Positions 45,477-55,439 of a stretch of DNA of 64,000 nucleotides are shown here, piece by piece (the stretch's first letter is position 1; each line of letters starts with the position of its first letter). Made by a program: the position numbers and the translations under genes. This DNA comes from Anaerocolumna sp. AGMB13025 (GTDB lineage: Bacteria; Bacillota; Clostridia; Lachnospirales; Lachnospiraceae). The notes beneath the pieces were generated by a model that saw only the letters and a program-made list of their open reading frames with translations, searched no databases and was not told where the DNA came from. Location of the stretch: NCBI RefSeq assembly GCF_029689925.1, contig NZ_CP121445.1, positions 1,047,001 to 1,111,000 of the forward strand. The letters run 5' to 3'.

Positions 45477-47345
45477 ATGAAAAAGTTATCATTTTCAATG
45501 TACAGGGGTGTTACATTGTCTACCTTTCAATCAATCTTTAAAACTATGCTGTTGTTAATCTTAATACCGGTTTGTGTGGCGGTGTTTATCGGTTTGAATT
45601 CCTTAAATCTTGTCCAGAGGGAAATTAAGAATTCCGGAGAGGTAGTATTTGAGGAAATCAGGGATGAAATTGACCAGAACTTTAAAATGGCATTAAATCT
45701 GACAAACCGTATTCGCAAGGATTCCCTGATTGTGGATTATGCGAAAGAAAAACAGCGGAATTATTACAGTGAATTTGAGATATTAAAAGGACTTAAGGAT
45801 TTGATCAGCGGATATGAACAGGTGGAACAGGTCTATGTGTACTATCCGCAGTTCAATAAGATTATTTCCAATAATAATACGGCTGATATCAAATACTTCC
45901 ATTCCTTAAATTATGCAGGGGATTATAACGACTGGATTACGAAGCTTAATATAAAGCTGAATATAAGTGTGGATTCTATGGATAGCCTGACAGACGGTGA
46001 AAGCTGCAGTATTATATCTAAGGTCTTAAATATCCGGACAGGTTCTCCCCAGGCGGTAGTGGTAGTTCAGCTTAAGAAGAAATTTTTCTCTGAAATACTG
46101 AATAGACTCCGGCTTAAAATCTCTGACCAGATTCTGGTGTTTTTTAAAGACAACTGTATCTGCAGTACCTGGAGTAGTGATACTGGTACGGAGTATTTAA
46201 ATCAGATTAAAGAAAATACTATAAATAAAGGTGAGTATATTATAAATCACATGAAATATAGAATCCAGACCTTACAATCCCCCCAGTATGGACTGTCATT
46301 CATTTATCTCACGCCTAATTCTGTATTTCACAATTCCATACAATTTGCCAAGATGTATGCTGTAGTAGCTCTGATCTTTTGTATTGGGATTACCGTATTT
46401 TTAAGTTTTCTATTCAGCAAGCGGATGGATTTTTCTTTCCATCAGGTAAAGAATCAGAATGATCAGCTGATTCTTACTGTGAAACATTATTCGGATGAAT
46501 TAAAAGAAGCGTATTTAGAAAAGGTAATGCGGGGGCATGTTGCCTCTGACCAGGGAATAAAAGAGGGGTGTCGTTTGTATGGAATAGATTTGGAGGAGAA
46601 ATGGCATGGACTTATGTTGGTTACCCTGGAAAATGATGAGAGGAGTAAATTTGACGAGGTGCTGCTGGGTCCTTTCCAATCCATCAAAGATTTTCTGAAA
46701 GACAGGATATTAAAGTTTAGTCCTGTCTTTGAAGATGCAGCGGTTATAAAGATGGAAGATCAGTATTATTGTTTGATAACTGGAACAGCAGAGAATGCAT
46801 TTACATATCATAAGGAACTGCAAAACGGTACGCAATACATAAGAGGATTGTTAAAAAAAGAAGATAGTCTTGTTGGTAACGTGTATTTAAGCAATACGTT
46901 CAAAGAAATGCAAAATCTGAATGAAGCGTATCAGACCGTTGGAAAACTGCAGCAGAAGTCAGAAGATGAAGATGAGAAAAGGGAATCAGAGAAATGTTCT
47001 GTGGATAAAATACTTTCCGTAATAAAAAACAGAGTAGAAGACAGTAACTTTTCTGTTTCTGATATAGCTGAGACACTAGAGGTATCACCCTCCTATCTAT
47101 CGAGATATTTTAAGAAGCAGACTGGTATGGGAATATTGGAATATATTCATCAATACCGAATTACCCTTGCGAAAGAGCTTATGATGAAGAATAAGAATAT
47201 AAAAATAAAGAAAATAGCCGAAATGACAGGATTTTATTCAGATGTAGTATTTATCCGCGTATTTAAAAAGAACGAGGGGCTTACACCTGGGCAGTATAAG
47301 GAATATTTAGAAGGGCAAAAACAGAATATAGAGGGTCAATTTTAG
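45477..47345 (+). CDS. Membrane sensor with AraC-type DNA-binding domain (YesN-like)
   Basis: 622-aa one-component regulator. Membrane helices at about 22-45 and 290-312 enclose an extracellular sensing domain of about 240 residues. A cytoplasmic linker leads to the C-terminal AraC/XylS double helix-turn-helix (about 515-612; SDIAETLEVSPSYLSRYFKK and KIAEMTGFYSDVVFIRVFKK). This layout is typical of regulators next to Lpl-type sugar importers, so it probably controls the ABC/GH110/GH95 genes that follow, in response to an extracellular oligosaccharide or binding protein. Confidence 0.9.
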   Translation: MKKLSFSMYRGVTLSTFQSIFKTMLLLILIPVCVAVFIGLNSLNLVQREIKNSGEVVFEEIRDEIDQNFKMALNLTNRIRKDSLIVDYAKEKQRNYYSEFEILKGLKDLISGYEQVEQVYVYYPQFNKIISNNNTADIKYFHSLNYAGDYNDWITKLNIKLNISVDSMDSLTDGESCSIISKVLNIRTGSPQAVVVVQLKKKFFSEILNRLRLKISDQILVFFKDNCICSTWSSDTGTEYLNQIKENTINKGEYIINHMKYRIQTLQSPQYGLSFIYLTPNSVFHNSIQFAKMYAVVALIFCIGITVFLSFLFSKRMDFSFHQVKNQNDQLILTVKHYSDELKEAYLEKVMRGHVASDQGIKEGCRLYGIDLEEKWHGLMLVTLENDERSKFDEVLLGPFQSIKDFLKDRILKFSPVFEDAAVIKMEDQYYCLITGTAENAFTYHKELQNGTQYIRGLLKKEDSLVGNVYLSNTFKEMQNLNEAYQTVGKLQQKSEDEDEKRESEKCSVDKILSVIKNRVEDSNFSVSDIAETLEVSPSYLSRYFKKQTGMGILEYIHQYRITLAKELMMKNKNIKIKKIAEMTGFYSDVVFIRVFKKNEGLTPGQYKEYLEGQKQNIEGQF

Positions 47346-47510
47346 TATATATAAAATTTATAGTATAAACAAAAAATGATATTCCTGTGTATGGCAGAAT
47401 GTGATAATTTACGAAGCAGTATTTCGGGATGTATAGTGGAATTGTCCAAGAACCGTACAAAAAACCAATTGGGGTGACTTGGGGAAACTAAATAAACAGG
47501 AGGTATTTTT

Positions 47511-49184
47511 ATGAAGAAATTTTTAAGACTGGCGGTAATCTTGCTTGTAATTACTGCTATGATGTTCAGTCTGTCTGCCTGCAAGAAGAATGATACACAG
47601 ACTGCCGGGGGAAATGGGGCTACCGGAGGTGACACACAGACGGTTAATGAAACGGCAGGCACGAAAGAAGGATCAGGCAGTCGCTTTACTTACGATGAAG
47701 AAGGACATCCGGATTTGCAGGGCACGACTTTTACCATCTGGTTTTCAATGACCGGTAATAATGCCAAAGCTACTTCCAATATGGAAGATTATGCGGCGAT
47801 TAAAGATTTAGAAAAGAAATTAAACTGTAAGTTTGAATTTGTATCACCTCCTATCGGTCAGGAAAGTGATAATTTTTCCGTTTTAATGGCTTCGGATAAA
47901 CTGCCGGATCTGATTTTCTGCGGCGGTATCGATTCTTATTATCCGGGTGGTATTGAAATGGCCTATGCTGATAAAATTCTTTTTGATTACACGGATTACA
48001 TTAACAATACCTATACACCAAACTTCAACCGTTTGGTTATGAGTGATGAGTTTTTAAAGAAAGCAGCAGTTGATGATCAAGGCAGGGTAGTAAGGCTTGG
48101 TTCAAAAATTTGCGGCAGTCAGGAGGCAGATCTTACTTTCTCAGGACCATTGATCCGTTCGGATTTGCTGGCTAAAACCGGACTTGCTATGCCAGAAACA
48201 ATAGATGACTGGACAAATATGTTAAAAGCATTAAAAGACAGCGGAGTGGATTATCCCCTTGCTTTTGATCAGGATTCCTATAAAGGTTCTAATTATTTTT
48301 CTTCTGCATTTGGTATTGATGACGATGGATACTTCGTAAAAAATGACGGAAAAGTTGCATTTGGACCATATGAAGAGGCATATAAGGATTATCTGACAGT
48401 GTTACATAACTGGTATGAAGCAGGTTATATTAATCCGGATTTTCCGACAGTAACCAATGACGATATTATGTCTATGTTAGCAGGAGATAAAGTTGGTTCA
48501 ATCGTAACCCACCTCTGGAATTACGGTAATAAATACTATGTAACCACAGAATCCAAAGATTCGACTAAAGCCTTAAAACCCGCACAATATCCTATATTAA
48601 AAAAAGGCGAGCCATTAGGCGGCTTACGAGGCAGCTCAAGATCCTTGGGTGATAACAAATACATTACGGCAGATGCAAAAGACCCGGAAGCTTGTATTGC
48701 ATTACTGGATGCACTGTATCTGGATGATATTGATTTAATGTTAGCCAATGGCGAAGAAGGAGTTGGTTATGAAATGCAGGAGGGTGTTCCGGTATTGCTT
48801 ACCATTCCGGAGAATGCGACCAAGGAACAGTTACTCGGACAGACTCCTCAGCAGTGGCACACCAAAGAAGATACAGATTTAAATTACATATTATCTAAAA
48901 AATACAATCTGGGCTCACAGCCGGAGGCTTTAAGGCTCTGGAAACAGATGGGTACCCAGAATATGATATCAAATTTCCTATTATTTAATGAGCAGGAAGC
49001 GGAAACAATCAGCTATTTTAATGAGGATATCAATACTTATGTAAATGAAATGGCTCTAAAATTCATAACAGGAAGCGAATCTCTTGATAATTTTGAAGAC
49101 TACCGCAGTAAACTGGAAAGCCTCCACATACAGGATATGATCAATGTATATCAGAGCGCTACCAATCGATACCAGTCAAGATAA
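47511..49184 (+). CDS. Sugar ABC transporter substrate-binding lipoprotein
   Basis: 557-aa extracellular solute-binding lipoprotein, Lpl type. Signal peptide MKKFLRLAVILLVITAMMFSLSAC with Cys24 as lipidation site, then a Gly/Thr-rich linker and the binding domain (GTTFTIWFSMTGNN, CGGIDSYYPGG). RBS AGGAGG. Together with the next two genes it imports an oligosaccharide; no ATPase gene is present. Confidence 0.92.
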   Translation: MKKFLRLAVILLVITAMMFSLSACKKNDTQTAGGNGATGGDTQTVNETAGTKEGSGSRFTYDEEGHPDLQGTTFTIWFSMTGNNAKATSNMEDYAAIKDLEKKLNCKFEFVSPPIGQESDNFSVLMASDKLPDLIFCGGIDSYYPGGIEMAYADKILFDYTDYINNTYTPNFNRLVMSDEFLKKAAVDDQGRVVRLGSKICGSQEADLTFSGPLIRSDLLAKTGLAMPETIDDWTNMLKALKDSGVDYPLAFDQDSYKGSNYFSSAFGIDDDGYFVKNDGKVAFGPYEEAYKDYLTVLHNWYEAGYINPDFPTVTNDDIMSMLAGDKVGSIVTHLWNYGNKYYVTTESKDSTKALKPAQYPILKKGEPLGGLRGSSRSLGDNKYITADAKDPEACIALLDALYLDDIDLMLANGEEGVGYEMQEGVPVLLTIPENATKEQLLGQTPQQWHTKEDTDLNYILSKKYNLGSQPEALRLWKQMGTQNMISNFLLFNEQEAETISYFNEDINTYVNEMALKFITGSESLDNFEDYRSKLESLHIQDMINVYQSATNRYQSR

Positions 49185-49216
49185 TAAATGCCATCCTGAT
49201 ATGGCAGTAATGCATA

Positions 49217-49257
49217 GCGGCTTATCTGTCTTCTAATAAAGCAGATAAGTCGCTTTT
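49217..49257 (+). other. Intercistronic hairpin after the binding-protein gene
   Basis: GCGGCTTATCTG pairs with CAGATAAGTCGC (one mismatch), followed by TTTTC. It may partly terminate so that binding protein exceeds permease; same position as the hairpin at 12911. Confidence 0.6.
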
Positions 49258-49276
49258 CATAAGAAAGGAATCCAAT

Positions 49277-50179
49277 ATGAAACAATTATGGAAGGATCTG
49301 CGTAAGAATAAAGCAATTTATCTGATGCTATTGCCGGTCATGATATACCTTTTTATTTTTAACTATATGCCAATGTATGGAATATTAATATCCTTTAAAA
49401 ACTTTAAGCCAAGGCTTGGAATTTTAGAGAGTCCCTGGGTTGGTTTTAAATATTTTGAACAATTTTTCAGTTCCATTTATTTTGGAAGGGTACTTTCCAA
49501 TACCTTATGGATTAGTGGGCTCAATCTCCTGTTTGGGTTTGTGACACCGGTTATTTTTGCACTGCTTTTAAATGAAATCCGAGTACTTCGGTATAAGAAA
49601 CTAATCCAGACCGTGACATATCTGCCCCACTTTATTACAACGGTCGTTATCTCAGGAATTATCCTGAAATTTACCAATGGTGATGGCTTCATTACATCTT
49701 TTATCAATACCATAACACATCATTCCGGAAGTCTGATCAGCGATTCGAACTATTTTCGATCAATTTACGTAATATCAGATATCTGGCAGGGCTTTGGCTG
49801 GGGCTCGATTATCTATATTGCTGCAATATCTGGAATTCAGGAGGAATTATATGAAGCTGCAAGGATAGACGGTGCCGGCAGATTCAGACAGATCAGGCAT
49901 GTAACGATACCAGGAATCATGCCGACGGTTGTTATTATGTTTATTCTGGCAGTGGGAGGTCTTATGAGCGTGGGATGGGAAAAAGCCTTCTTATTGCAGA
50001 CCCCGTTGACCTACGATACTTCCGATATCATCTCCACTTATGTTTACCGGAAGGGATTTATAGATATGAATTACAGTTATTCATCGGCTGTAGGTTTATT
50101 TAACTCTGCAATCAATCTAGTACTGCTTACAGGTGCGAACCGACTGAGCCGCAAAGTTAATGAGACCAGTTTGTGGTAA
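49277..50179 (+). CDS. ABC transporter permease, LplB type
   Basis: 300-aa membrane permease with about six helices, first at about 14-36. EAA loop reads YEAARIDGAGRFRQIRHVTIP. RBS AGAAAGGA before ATG. Partner of the next gene product. Confidence 0.92.
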   Translation: MKQLWKDLRKNKAIYLMLLPVMIYLFIFNYMPMYGILISFKNFKPRLGILESPWVGFKYFEQFFSSIYFGRVLSNTLWISGLNLLFGFVTPVIFALLLNEIRVLRYKKLIQTVTYLPHFITTVVISGIILKFTNGDGFITSFINTITHHSGSLISDSNYFRSIYVISDIWQGFGWGSIIYIAAISGIQEELYEAARIDGAGRFRQIRHVTIPGIMPTVVIMFILAVGGLMSVGWEKAFLLQTPLTYDTSDIISTYVYRKGFIDMNYSYSSAVGLFNSAINLVLLTGANRLSRKVNETSLW

Positions 50180-50263
50180 GGAAAAGTTTTTAAGTGGTAA
50201 GCTGGTGAAGTTTTGCTATCACGCAAAAGACTTGAAAATACTGTCCAGGAGTGAGAGGAATTT

Positions 50264-51172
50264 ATGAGTAAAAAAAATAATAAAATCAAAATGAGTGCCG
50301 GAGAAAAGACGTTTCAGGTATTTAATTATATTTTTATGATGGTTTTAATGATTATAACCATCTATCCATTTTTATATGTGGTATTTGGTTCTTTCAGTGA
50401 TCCGGTGGAGCTTGGCAAAGTTACAGGAGTACTCCTTCGATCGGCGGGCTTTTCCTTAAGAGGCTATAAGCAGGTATTTCAAACAGCTAATATATGGATT
50501 GGCTTTCGCAATACCTTTTTTTATGTTATAATTGGAACGTTATTCAGCATGGTCATTACTGTTTTAGGTGCTTATGCACTGTCCTTAAAGGGATATATGT
50601 TAAAAAAACCAATTTTGCTTTTTATCATCTTTACTATGTTTTTTAACGGTGGTATGATACCAACATTTTTAATCGTTCAGAAAATGGGAATTACCAATAC
50701 TCCCTTTGCAATGATTATCCCGGGAGCTTTAAGTGTCTGGAATCTGATTGTACTAAGGACCTCCTTTGAAACCGTTCCCGTCAGTTTAATGGAGTCTGCT
50801 AAATTAGACGGCGCCGGTCAGTTACGGATATTATTAAAAATCGTTCTGCCCTTGTCGAAAGCGGCTCTGGCTACCATAGTCTTATTCTATGCAGTTAGTA
50901 AATGGGGAGAATGGTATAATGCCCTGGTATATCTTCAGGCAAAGCGTAATTTATACCCTCTGCAGATGTTTCTAAGAGAAATACTGGTACAAGAGGATGT
51001 AATGGAAACATCTTTCCAGAATAATTTAAAGACAGAGGCTGATGCATATCTTTTAAAACAGGTAATCTGTTATGCTACTATTGTAGTGGCAACAGTACCC
51101 ATTCTTGTAGTGTATCCCTTTGTCCAGAAGTATTTTGTTAAGGGCGTTATGATCGGAGCAGTAAAGGAATAA
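50264..51172 (+). CDS. ABC transporter permease, LplC type
   Basis: 302-aa membrane permease with about six helices; EAA loop reads MESAKLDGAGQLRILLKIVLP, and the C-terminus is VQKYFVKGVMIGAVKE. RBS AGTGAGAGG. GH110-like gene follows within about 35 bp, so transport and hydrolysis genes are one transcript. Confidence 0.92.
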   Translation: MSKKNNKIKMSAGEKTFQVFNYIFMMVLMIITIYPFLYVVFGSFSDPVELGKVTGVLLRSAGFSLRGYKQVFQTANIWIGFRNTFFYVIIGTLFSMVITVLGAYALSLKGYMLKKPILLFIIFTMFFNGGMIPTFLIVQKMGITNTPFAMIIPGALSVWNLIVLRTSFETVPVSLMESAKLDGAGQLRILLKIVLPLSKAALATIVLFYAVSKWGEWYNALVYLQAKRNLYPLQMFLREILVQEDVMETSFQNNLKTEADAYLLKQVICYATIVVATVPILVVYPFVQKYFVKGVMIGAVKE

Positions 51173-51207
51173 AAACAAGAAACATAAGTGTGAGAGGATT
51201 GCTACAA

Positions 51208-52995
51208 GTGAATCATATGGAACGAAAAATAATAAATATTTTGGATTATGGTGCAAAAGCTGACGGTAAGGACTGTACCGTACCAGTTCAGAACGCACTG
51301 GAAGCTATTAAGAACAGTAATGAAGCTGCAACCCTCTTATTTCCCAGAGGAGAGTATCACTTTTATAAAGAGAATGCGCAGAGGAGGATTTATCATACCT
51401 CTAATACAAACAGCCACGATTATCCGGTCAAACATATCGGAATTTTACTAGAGGAGCAGGAGGACTTATGTATTGACGGAGACGGCTCCCTTTTTCTTTT
51501 TCACGGCAATATGATGGCCCTTGCAGTGGTACAAAGCAAACAAATCGAACTGAGCAATTTTTCCTGGGATTTTCCTTGTGCAACGGTTTCTGAAATGGAA
51601 GTTGTGCAGGTTACGAAGAATCAGGTCATCTATACGGTGCCGCCGGCCCAGACCTATGAAATCCATCAAAATGATGTGTACTGGTTTGAAAAAAGTCCGC
51701 TGACCGGGGAAACCTATTGGAACTTTAAAAATCAGGAATATGTGGATGCCATTGTTGTCTATAACCCCAGGGATAAGACCGCCATCCGGTGCCAGGAGGA
51801 AATGTGGCCTTTTTCCAATGTAAAAGAAATACAGGAGCTTAAGGGACACCGGCTAAAAATTACTTACAAGGATAAGGTATCAAAAGAGCTGCAGCCCGGT
51901 ATGTGCTTTGAAATCTGCCGAAATGCCTACAGGGAAACGGCCGGAGCCTTTCTATGGGAAAGTGAGAGAGTAGGAGTGAAGAATGTGGGTGTTCATTTTC
52001 TTAACAGTTTCGGCTGGCTGGTCCAAATGTGCCATAATGTAGCCTTTAAAAACTGCCGGTTTATGCCTCGTGAGGATACAGGGAGAAGGGCTGCCGGCTT
52101 TGCGGACTTAATCCATGTATCCGGAGCCTCCGGGGAAATACGGATTGAAGAAAGTGAATTTAGTAATGCCCATGACGATTCGATTAATATACACGGCACT
52201 TTTACCAGAGTCAGGGAAATGCTAGATCCCCACACCCTGATTCTGGAATATGTCCATAACCAGCAGGGAGGTTTTCCTGGCTTCTATTCAGGAGATAACG
52301 TTATATTCTATGCCAGGGATACCTTACAGGGAGTAAATGGGGAAGCCCGGTATACAGTGGATTCTGCCGGCGCAGTTATGTCGGAAGACGGAAAAAGCAT
52401 GAGAGTTACCTTTGCAGAAGAACTGCCGGCCTGCCTTTCTGAAAAAATAGGTATGGAAGGCCTTTATGTAGCGGAGAATGAGACTTATACGCCTTCGGTG
52501 CTGATAAGAAAATGCCGGTTTGAGACCATTCCTACCAGAGGTATTTTGTGTACCACCAGAAAGAAAGTAGTGCTAGAAGAAAATGAATTCACAGGTATGG
52601 GTATGGCTTCTGTATTTATATCCAATGACAGTAATGACTGGTATGAATCCGGCCCGGTCAGAGATATGGAAATCAGGAATAACAATTTCTATCTATTAAA
52701 TCCCTATGGTTATACGGCAGGAAATACAGCTATCTGTATCGAACCCATCGTAAAAGGGGGAAAACTTCCGGGTGAAGATTATCCGGTTCATAAAAATATC
52801 CGGATTCATGATAATGTATTTTATATTCATAAGGATAAAGTACTGGTGGGAGAGAATGTTGAGAATCTTCAGTTTTATCATAATAAAATCATATGTATCG
52901 GAGAAATTATAGATGACCAGTCAGAGATTATTTCTTTGTCCTGCTGCAAGAATGCAAAAATTTATGATAACGAAATGAAAGAATATGGCAGATAG
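51208..52995 (+). CDS. Beta-helix glycosidase, GH110-like alpha-1,3-galactosidase
   Basis: About 595-aa right-handed parallel beta-helix protein. NILDYGAKADGKDCT at the N-terminus is the usual cap of such enzymes; repeated NVxFxNCxF-like turns follow, and the motif SNAHDDSINIHGTF carries the Asp pair that is conserved in GH110 alpha-1,3-galactosidases. GH110 enzymes remove terminal alpha-1,3-galactose, including that of blood group B structures. No signal peptide, so it acts on imported sugar. Start uncertain: GTG 51190, GTG 51208 or ATG 51217; none has an ideal ribosome-binding site. Confidence 0.72.
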   Translation: MNHMERKIINILDYGAKADGKDCTVPVQNALEAIKNSNEAATLLFPRGEYHFYKENAQRRIYHTSNTNSHDYPVKHIGILLEEQEDLCIDGDGSLFLFHGNMMALAVVQSKQIELSNFSWDFPCATVSEMEVVQVTKNQVIYTVPPAQTYEIHQNDVYWFEKSPLTGETYWNFKNQEYVDAIVVYNPRDKTAIRCQEEMWPFSNVKEIQELKGHRLKITYKDKVSKELQPGMCFEICRNAYRETAGAFLWESERVGVKNVGVHFLNSFGWLVQMCHNVAFKNCRFMPREDTGRRAAGFADLIHVSGASGEIRIEESEFSNAHDDSINIHGTFTRVREMLDPHTLILEYVHNQQGGFPGFYSGDNVIFYARDTLQGVNGEARYTVDSAGAVMSEDGKSMRVTFAEELPACLSEKIGMEGLYVAENETYTPSVLIRKCRFETIPTRGILCTTRKKVVLEENEFTGMGMASVFISNDSNDWYESGPVRDMEIRNNNFYLLNPYGYTAGNTAICIEPIVKGGKLPGEDYPVHKNIRIHDNVFYIHKDKVLVGENVENLQFYHNKIICIGEIIDDQSEIISLSCCKNAKIYDNEMKEYGR

Positions 52996-53027
52996 AAACG
53001 AAATAATAAGCAAAAGGAGATATATTT

Positions 53028-55358
53028 ATGTCTGGACAATTGAAGTTATGGTACGACGAACCCTCGAAAATCTGGGAAGATGCACTAGCTGTGGGTAATG
53101 GCAGGATAGGTGGAATGGTTTATGGTGGAACAACCCGTGAAATCATTAAGTTGAATGAGGATACCCTTTGGTCTGGGTGCCCTAAGGATAAAAATAACAA
53201 AGAGGCCGGTCAATACCTGGAAGAAGCAAGAAAAGCAGTTATGGAAGGGGATATTAAAACAGCTCAAAAGATAACGGACCTTCATATGCTGGGACACTGG
53301 ACGGAAAGCTATCTGCCTTTTGGAAATCTGTATCTGGATTTTGCTTTGCCCGGAGAGGCAGAAGAATACCGCAGAGAACTGGATTTAGAGACCGCGGTGG
53401 CGTCAACGGTATTTCGTTGTGGTGAGGTTACATACCGGCGGGAAGTATTTGTCAGCAGACCGGCACAGGTCCTGGTAATTTCCCTTACTGCCTCTGAACC
53501 TGCAATTAATATGACTATTTCGGCTGACAGTCTGTTAAAACATGAAGTACGTAATAATGAAAATAATCTGATCCTCTCCGGTAAGGCACCGTATGAATGC
53601 ATGCCAAGCTATTATGAGGTCGAAGATCCAATCCTTTATGATGAAAAGCATTGCACGGAAACCTTTGAAGGACGTATTCAACTGCACAGTACCGATGGTG
53701 AAGTCAGTTTTAAGAATCAGACCATATCCATAAAAGGTGCGGAAAAGGCAGTTATACTGGTATCCCTGGCAACCAGTTTTGTGTCCTATCATCAGCTGCC
53801 GACGGCCGACCCTGGAGAAAGAAACACCAGGTATCTGAAAGGTCTTTCAGATAAATCTTATAAGGATTTACTGGAGGAGCATGTAAAAGACCACCAGTCT
53901 TTATTTAACCGGATGGAACTGCATTTAGGTGAAAGCAATATTGAACTTCCAACGGACCAGCGGATTAGAAAATTCAGTGAAGGAGCAGAAGATCCAGGGC
54001 TGTATGAATTATTCTTCCAGTTTAACAGGTATCTGTTAATAGCTAGTTCCCGTCCGAACACCCAGGCTGCTAATCTTCAGGGAATCTGGAATCAGGAACT
54101 GCGGGCACCCTGGAGCAGTAACTATACCATTAATATTAATACCCAGATGAATTACTGGCTTTCTGAAACCTGTAACCTGACAGAATGTGGTGAGCCATTA
54201 ATCGAACTGATAAAAAATCTTTCCCATACTGGAGAGAAGACTGCAAGACTGCATCATAACAGTAAGGGCTGGGTTTCTCATCATAATTCGGATATTTGGG
54301 CCCATACGGCTCCGGTAGGTCCACGAACGGCAGAGGAAGCGGACTGTACCGGTTATGCTTACTGGCCTATGTCTTCTGGCTGGCTGTGCCGCCACCTTTT
54401 TGAACATTACCTGTTTACCGGAGATTTGGATTTCTTAAAAGAAACAGCTCTTCCCATTATGCTAAAAGCATCCAGTTTTTATCTGGACTTTTTAAAGGAA
54501 GATACAGACGGGCATTTGGTAACCGGAATCTCCATTTCCCCGGAGAATTGTTATAAAAAGGATGGACAAATCTATCATCTGGATAAAATGCCTGCCATGG
54601 ATATCGCTATCATAAGAGAACTCTTTTCTACAACCTTAATGGCACTTGAGAAGACTGGCTTAACCGATGCTTTGGAGAGCAAGATAAAAACAGCGTATCA
54701 TAAATTGCCTTATTACCGCATTGGTTTAAAAGGTCAATTATTAGAATATAGCGAAGAGTACGAAGAAGTGGAAGTGCACCACCGCCATTCCTCTCATCTT
54801 TACTGCCTATATCCCTCCCAGGAAGTTACAATAGATAAGACCCCGGAACTGGCAGGAGCCTGCAGAGTAGCTTTGATTAACAGAGGCTCCGTTGGTACGG
54901 GCTGGGGACAGGCCTGGAAAATCTGCTTATGGGCAAGACTGCAAGAAGGGGATAAATGTCTGGAAATGTTAAAAATGATTATGCGTCCCGCAGGTTCTGA
55001 TGATTATAACTTTTCGGATGGTTCCGGCATCTATAAAAATATGTTTGATGCTCATCCACCTTTTCAGATTGACGGAAATTTTGGCGCTGCAGCAGGAATG
55101 GCAGAAATGTTTGTGCAGAGTGAGGAGGGCAGCCTTCATCTGCTACCGGCTCTACCGGCAGCGTTTTCAGACGGATATATAAAGGGTTTAAAATGCCGGG
55201 GCAATGTTACGGCAGATATCTGGTTTAAAAATCAGGAGCTGGATTATGCAGTGCTTACTTCAGTAAAAGAACAGACGGTAGAAGTGCGTATTAAGAATGA
55301 GAAACAAAAGGTTACATTATATGCAGATACCCCCGTAAGAGTAAGCTGCGTCAGATGA
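53028..55358 (+). CDS. Alpha-L-fucosidase, GH95 family
   Basis: 776-aa glycoside hydrolase family 95 enzyme, acting on alpha-1,2-linked L-fucose (some members act on L-galactose). N-terminal beta domain starts LWYDEPSKIWEDALAVGNGR and NEDTLWSG. The alpha/alpha barrel shows NTQAANLQGIWNQEL, NININTQMNYW (catalytic Asn pair), ISISPEN (Glu), HHRHSSHLYCLYP and PPFQIDGNFGAAAGMAEM (Asp). No signal peptide, thus cytoplasmic. RBS AAAGGAG. Probably removes fucose from sugars brought in by the adjacent importer. Confidence 0.93.
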   Translation: MSGQLKLWYDEPSKIWEDALAVGNGRIGGMVYGGTTREIIKLNEDTLWSGCPKDKNNKEAGQYLEEARKAVMEGDIKTAQKITDLHMLGHWTESYLPFGNLYLDFALPGEAEEYRRELDLETAVASTVFRCGEVTYRREVFVSRPAQVLVISLTASEPAINMTISADSLLKHEVRNNENNLILSGKAPYECMPSYYEVEDPILYDEKHCTETFEGRIQLHSTDGEVSFKNQTISIKGAEKAVILVSLATSFVSYHQLPTADPGERNTRYLKGLSDKSYKDLLEEHVKDHQSLFNRMELHLGESNIELPTDQRIRKFSEGAEDPGLYELFFQFNRYLLIASSRPNTQAANLQGIWNQELRAPWSSNYTININTQMNYWLSETCNLTECGEPLIELIKNLSHTGEKTARLHHNSKGWVSHHNSDIWAHTAPVGPRTAEEADCTGYAYWPMSSGWLCRHLFEHYLFTGDLDFLKETALPIMLKASSFYLDFLKEDTDGHLVTGISISPENCYKKDGQIYHLDKMPAMDIAIIRELFSTTLMALEKTGLTDALESKIKTAYHKLPYYRIGLKGQLLEYSEEYEEVEVHHRHSSHLYCLYPSQEVTIDKTPELAGACRVALINRGSVGTGWGQAWKICLWARLQEGDKCLEMLKMIMRPAGSDDYNFSDGSGIYKNMFDAHPPFQIDGNFGAAAGMAEMFVQSEEGSLHLLPALPAAFSDGYIKGLKCRGNVTADIWFKNQELDYAVLTSVKEQTVEVRIKNEKQKVTLYADTPVRVSCVR

Positions 55359-55392
55359 CCGGCTAAAATAGTGTAAATTCATAAGTTTAACC

Positions 55393-55422
55393 TTGACAGT
55401 ACAACCCTTAAAATGATAGAAT
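55393..55422 (+). promoter_or_regulatory. Sigma-A promoter of the glyQS leader
   Basis: Perfect TTGACA at 55393, 18-bp spacer, TAGAAT at 55417. It gives glyQS its own promoter inside the carbohydrate region. Confidence 0.75.
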
Positions 55423-55439
55423 AAATCAAAATTTAAAGG

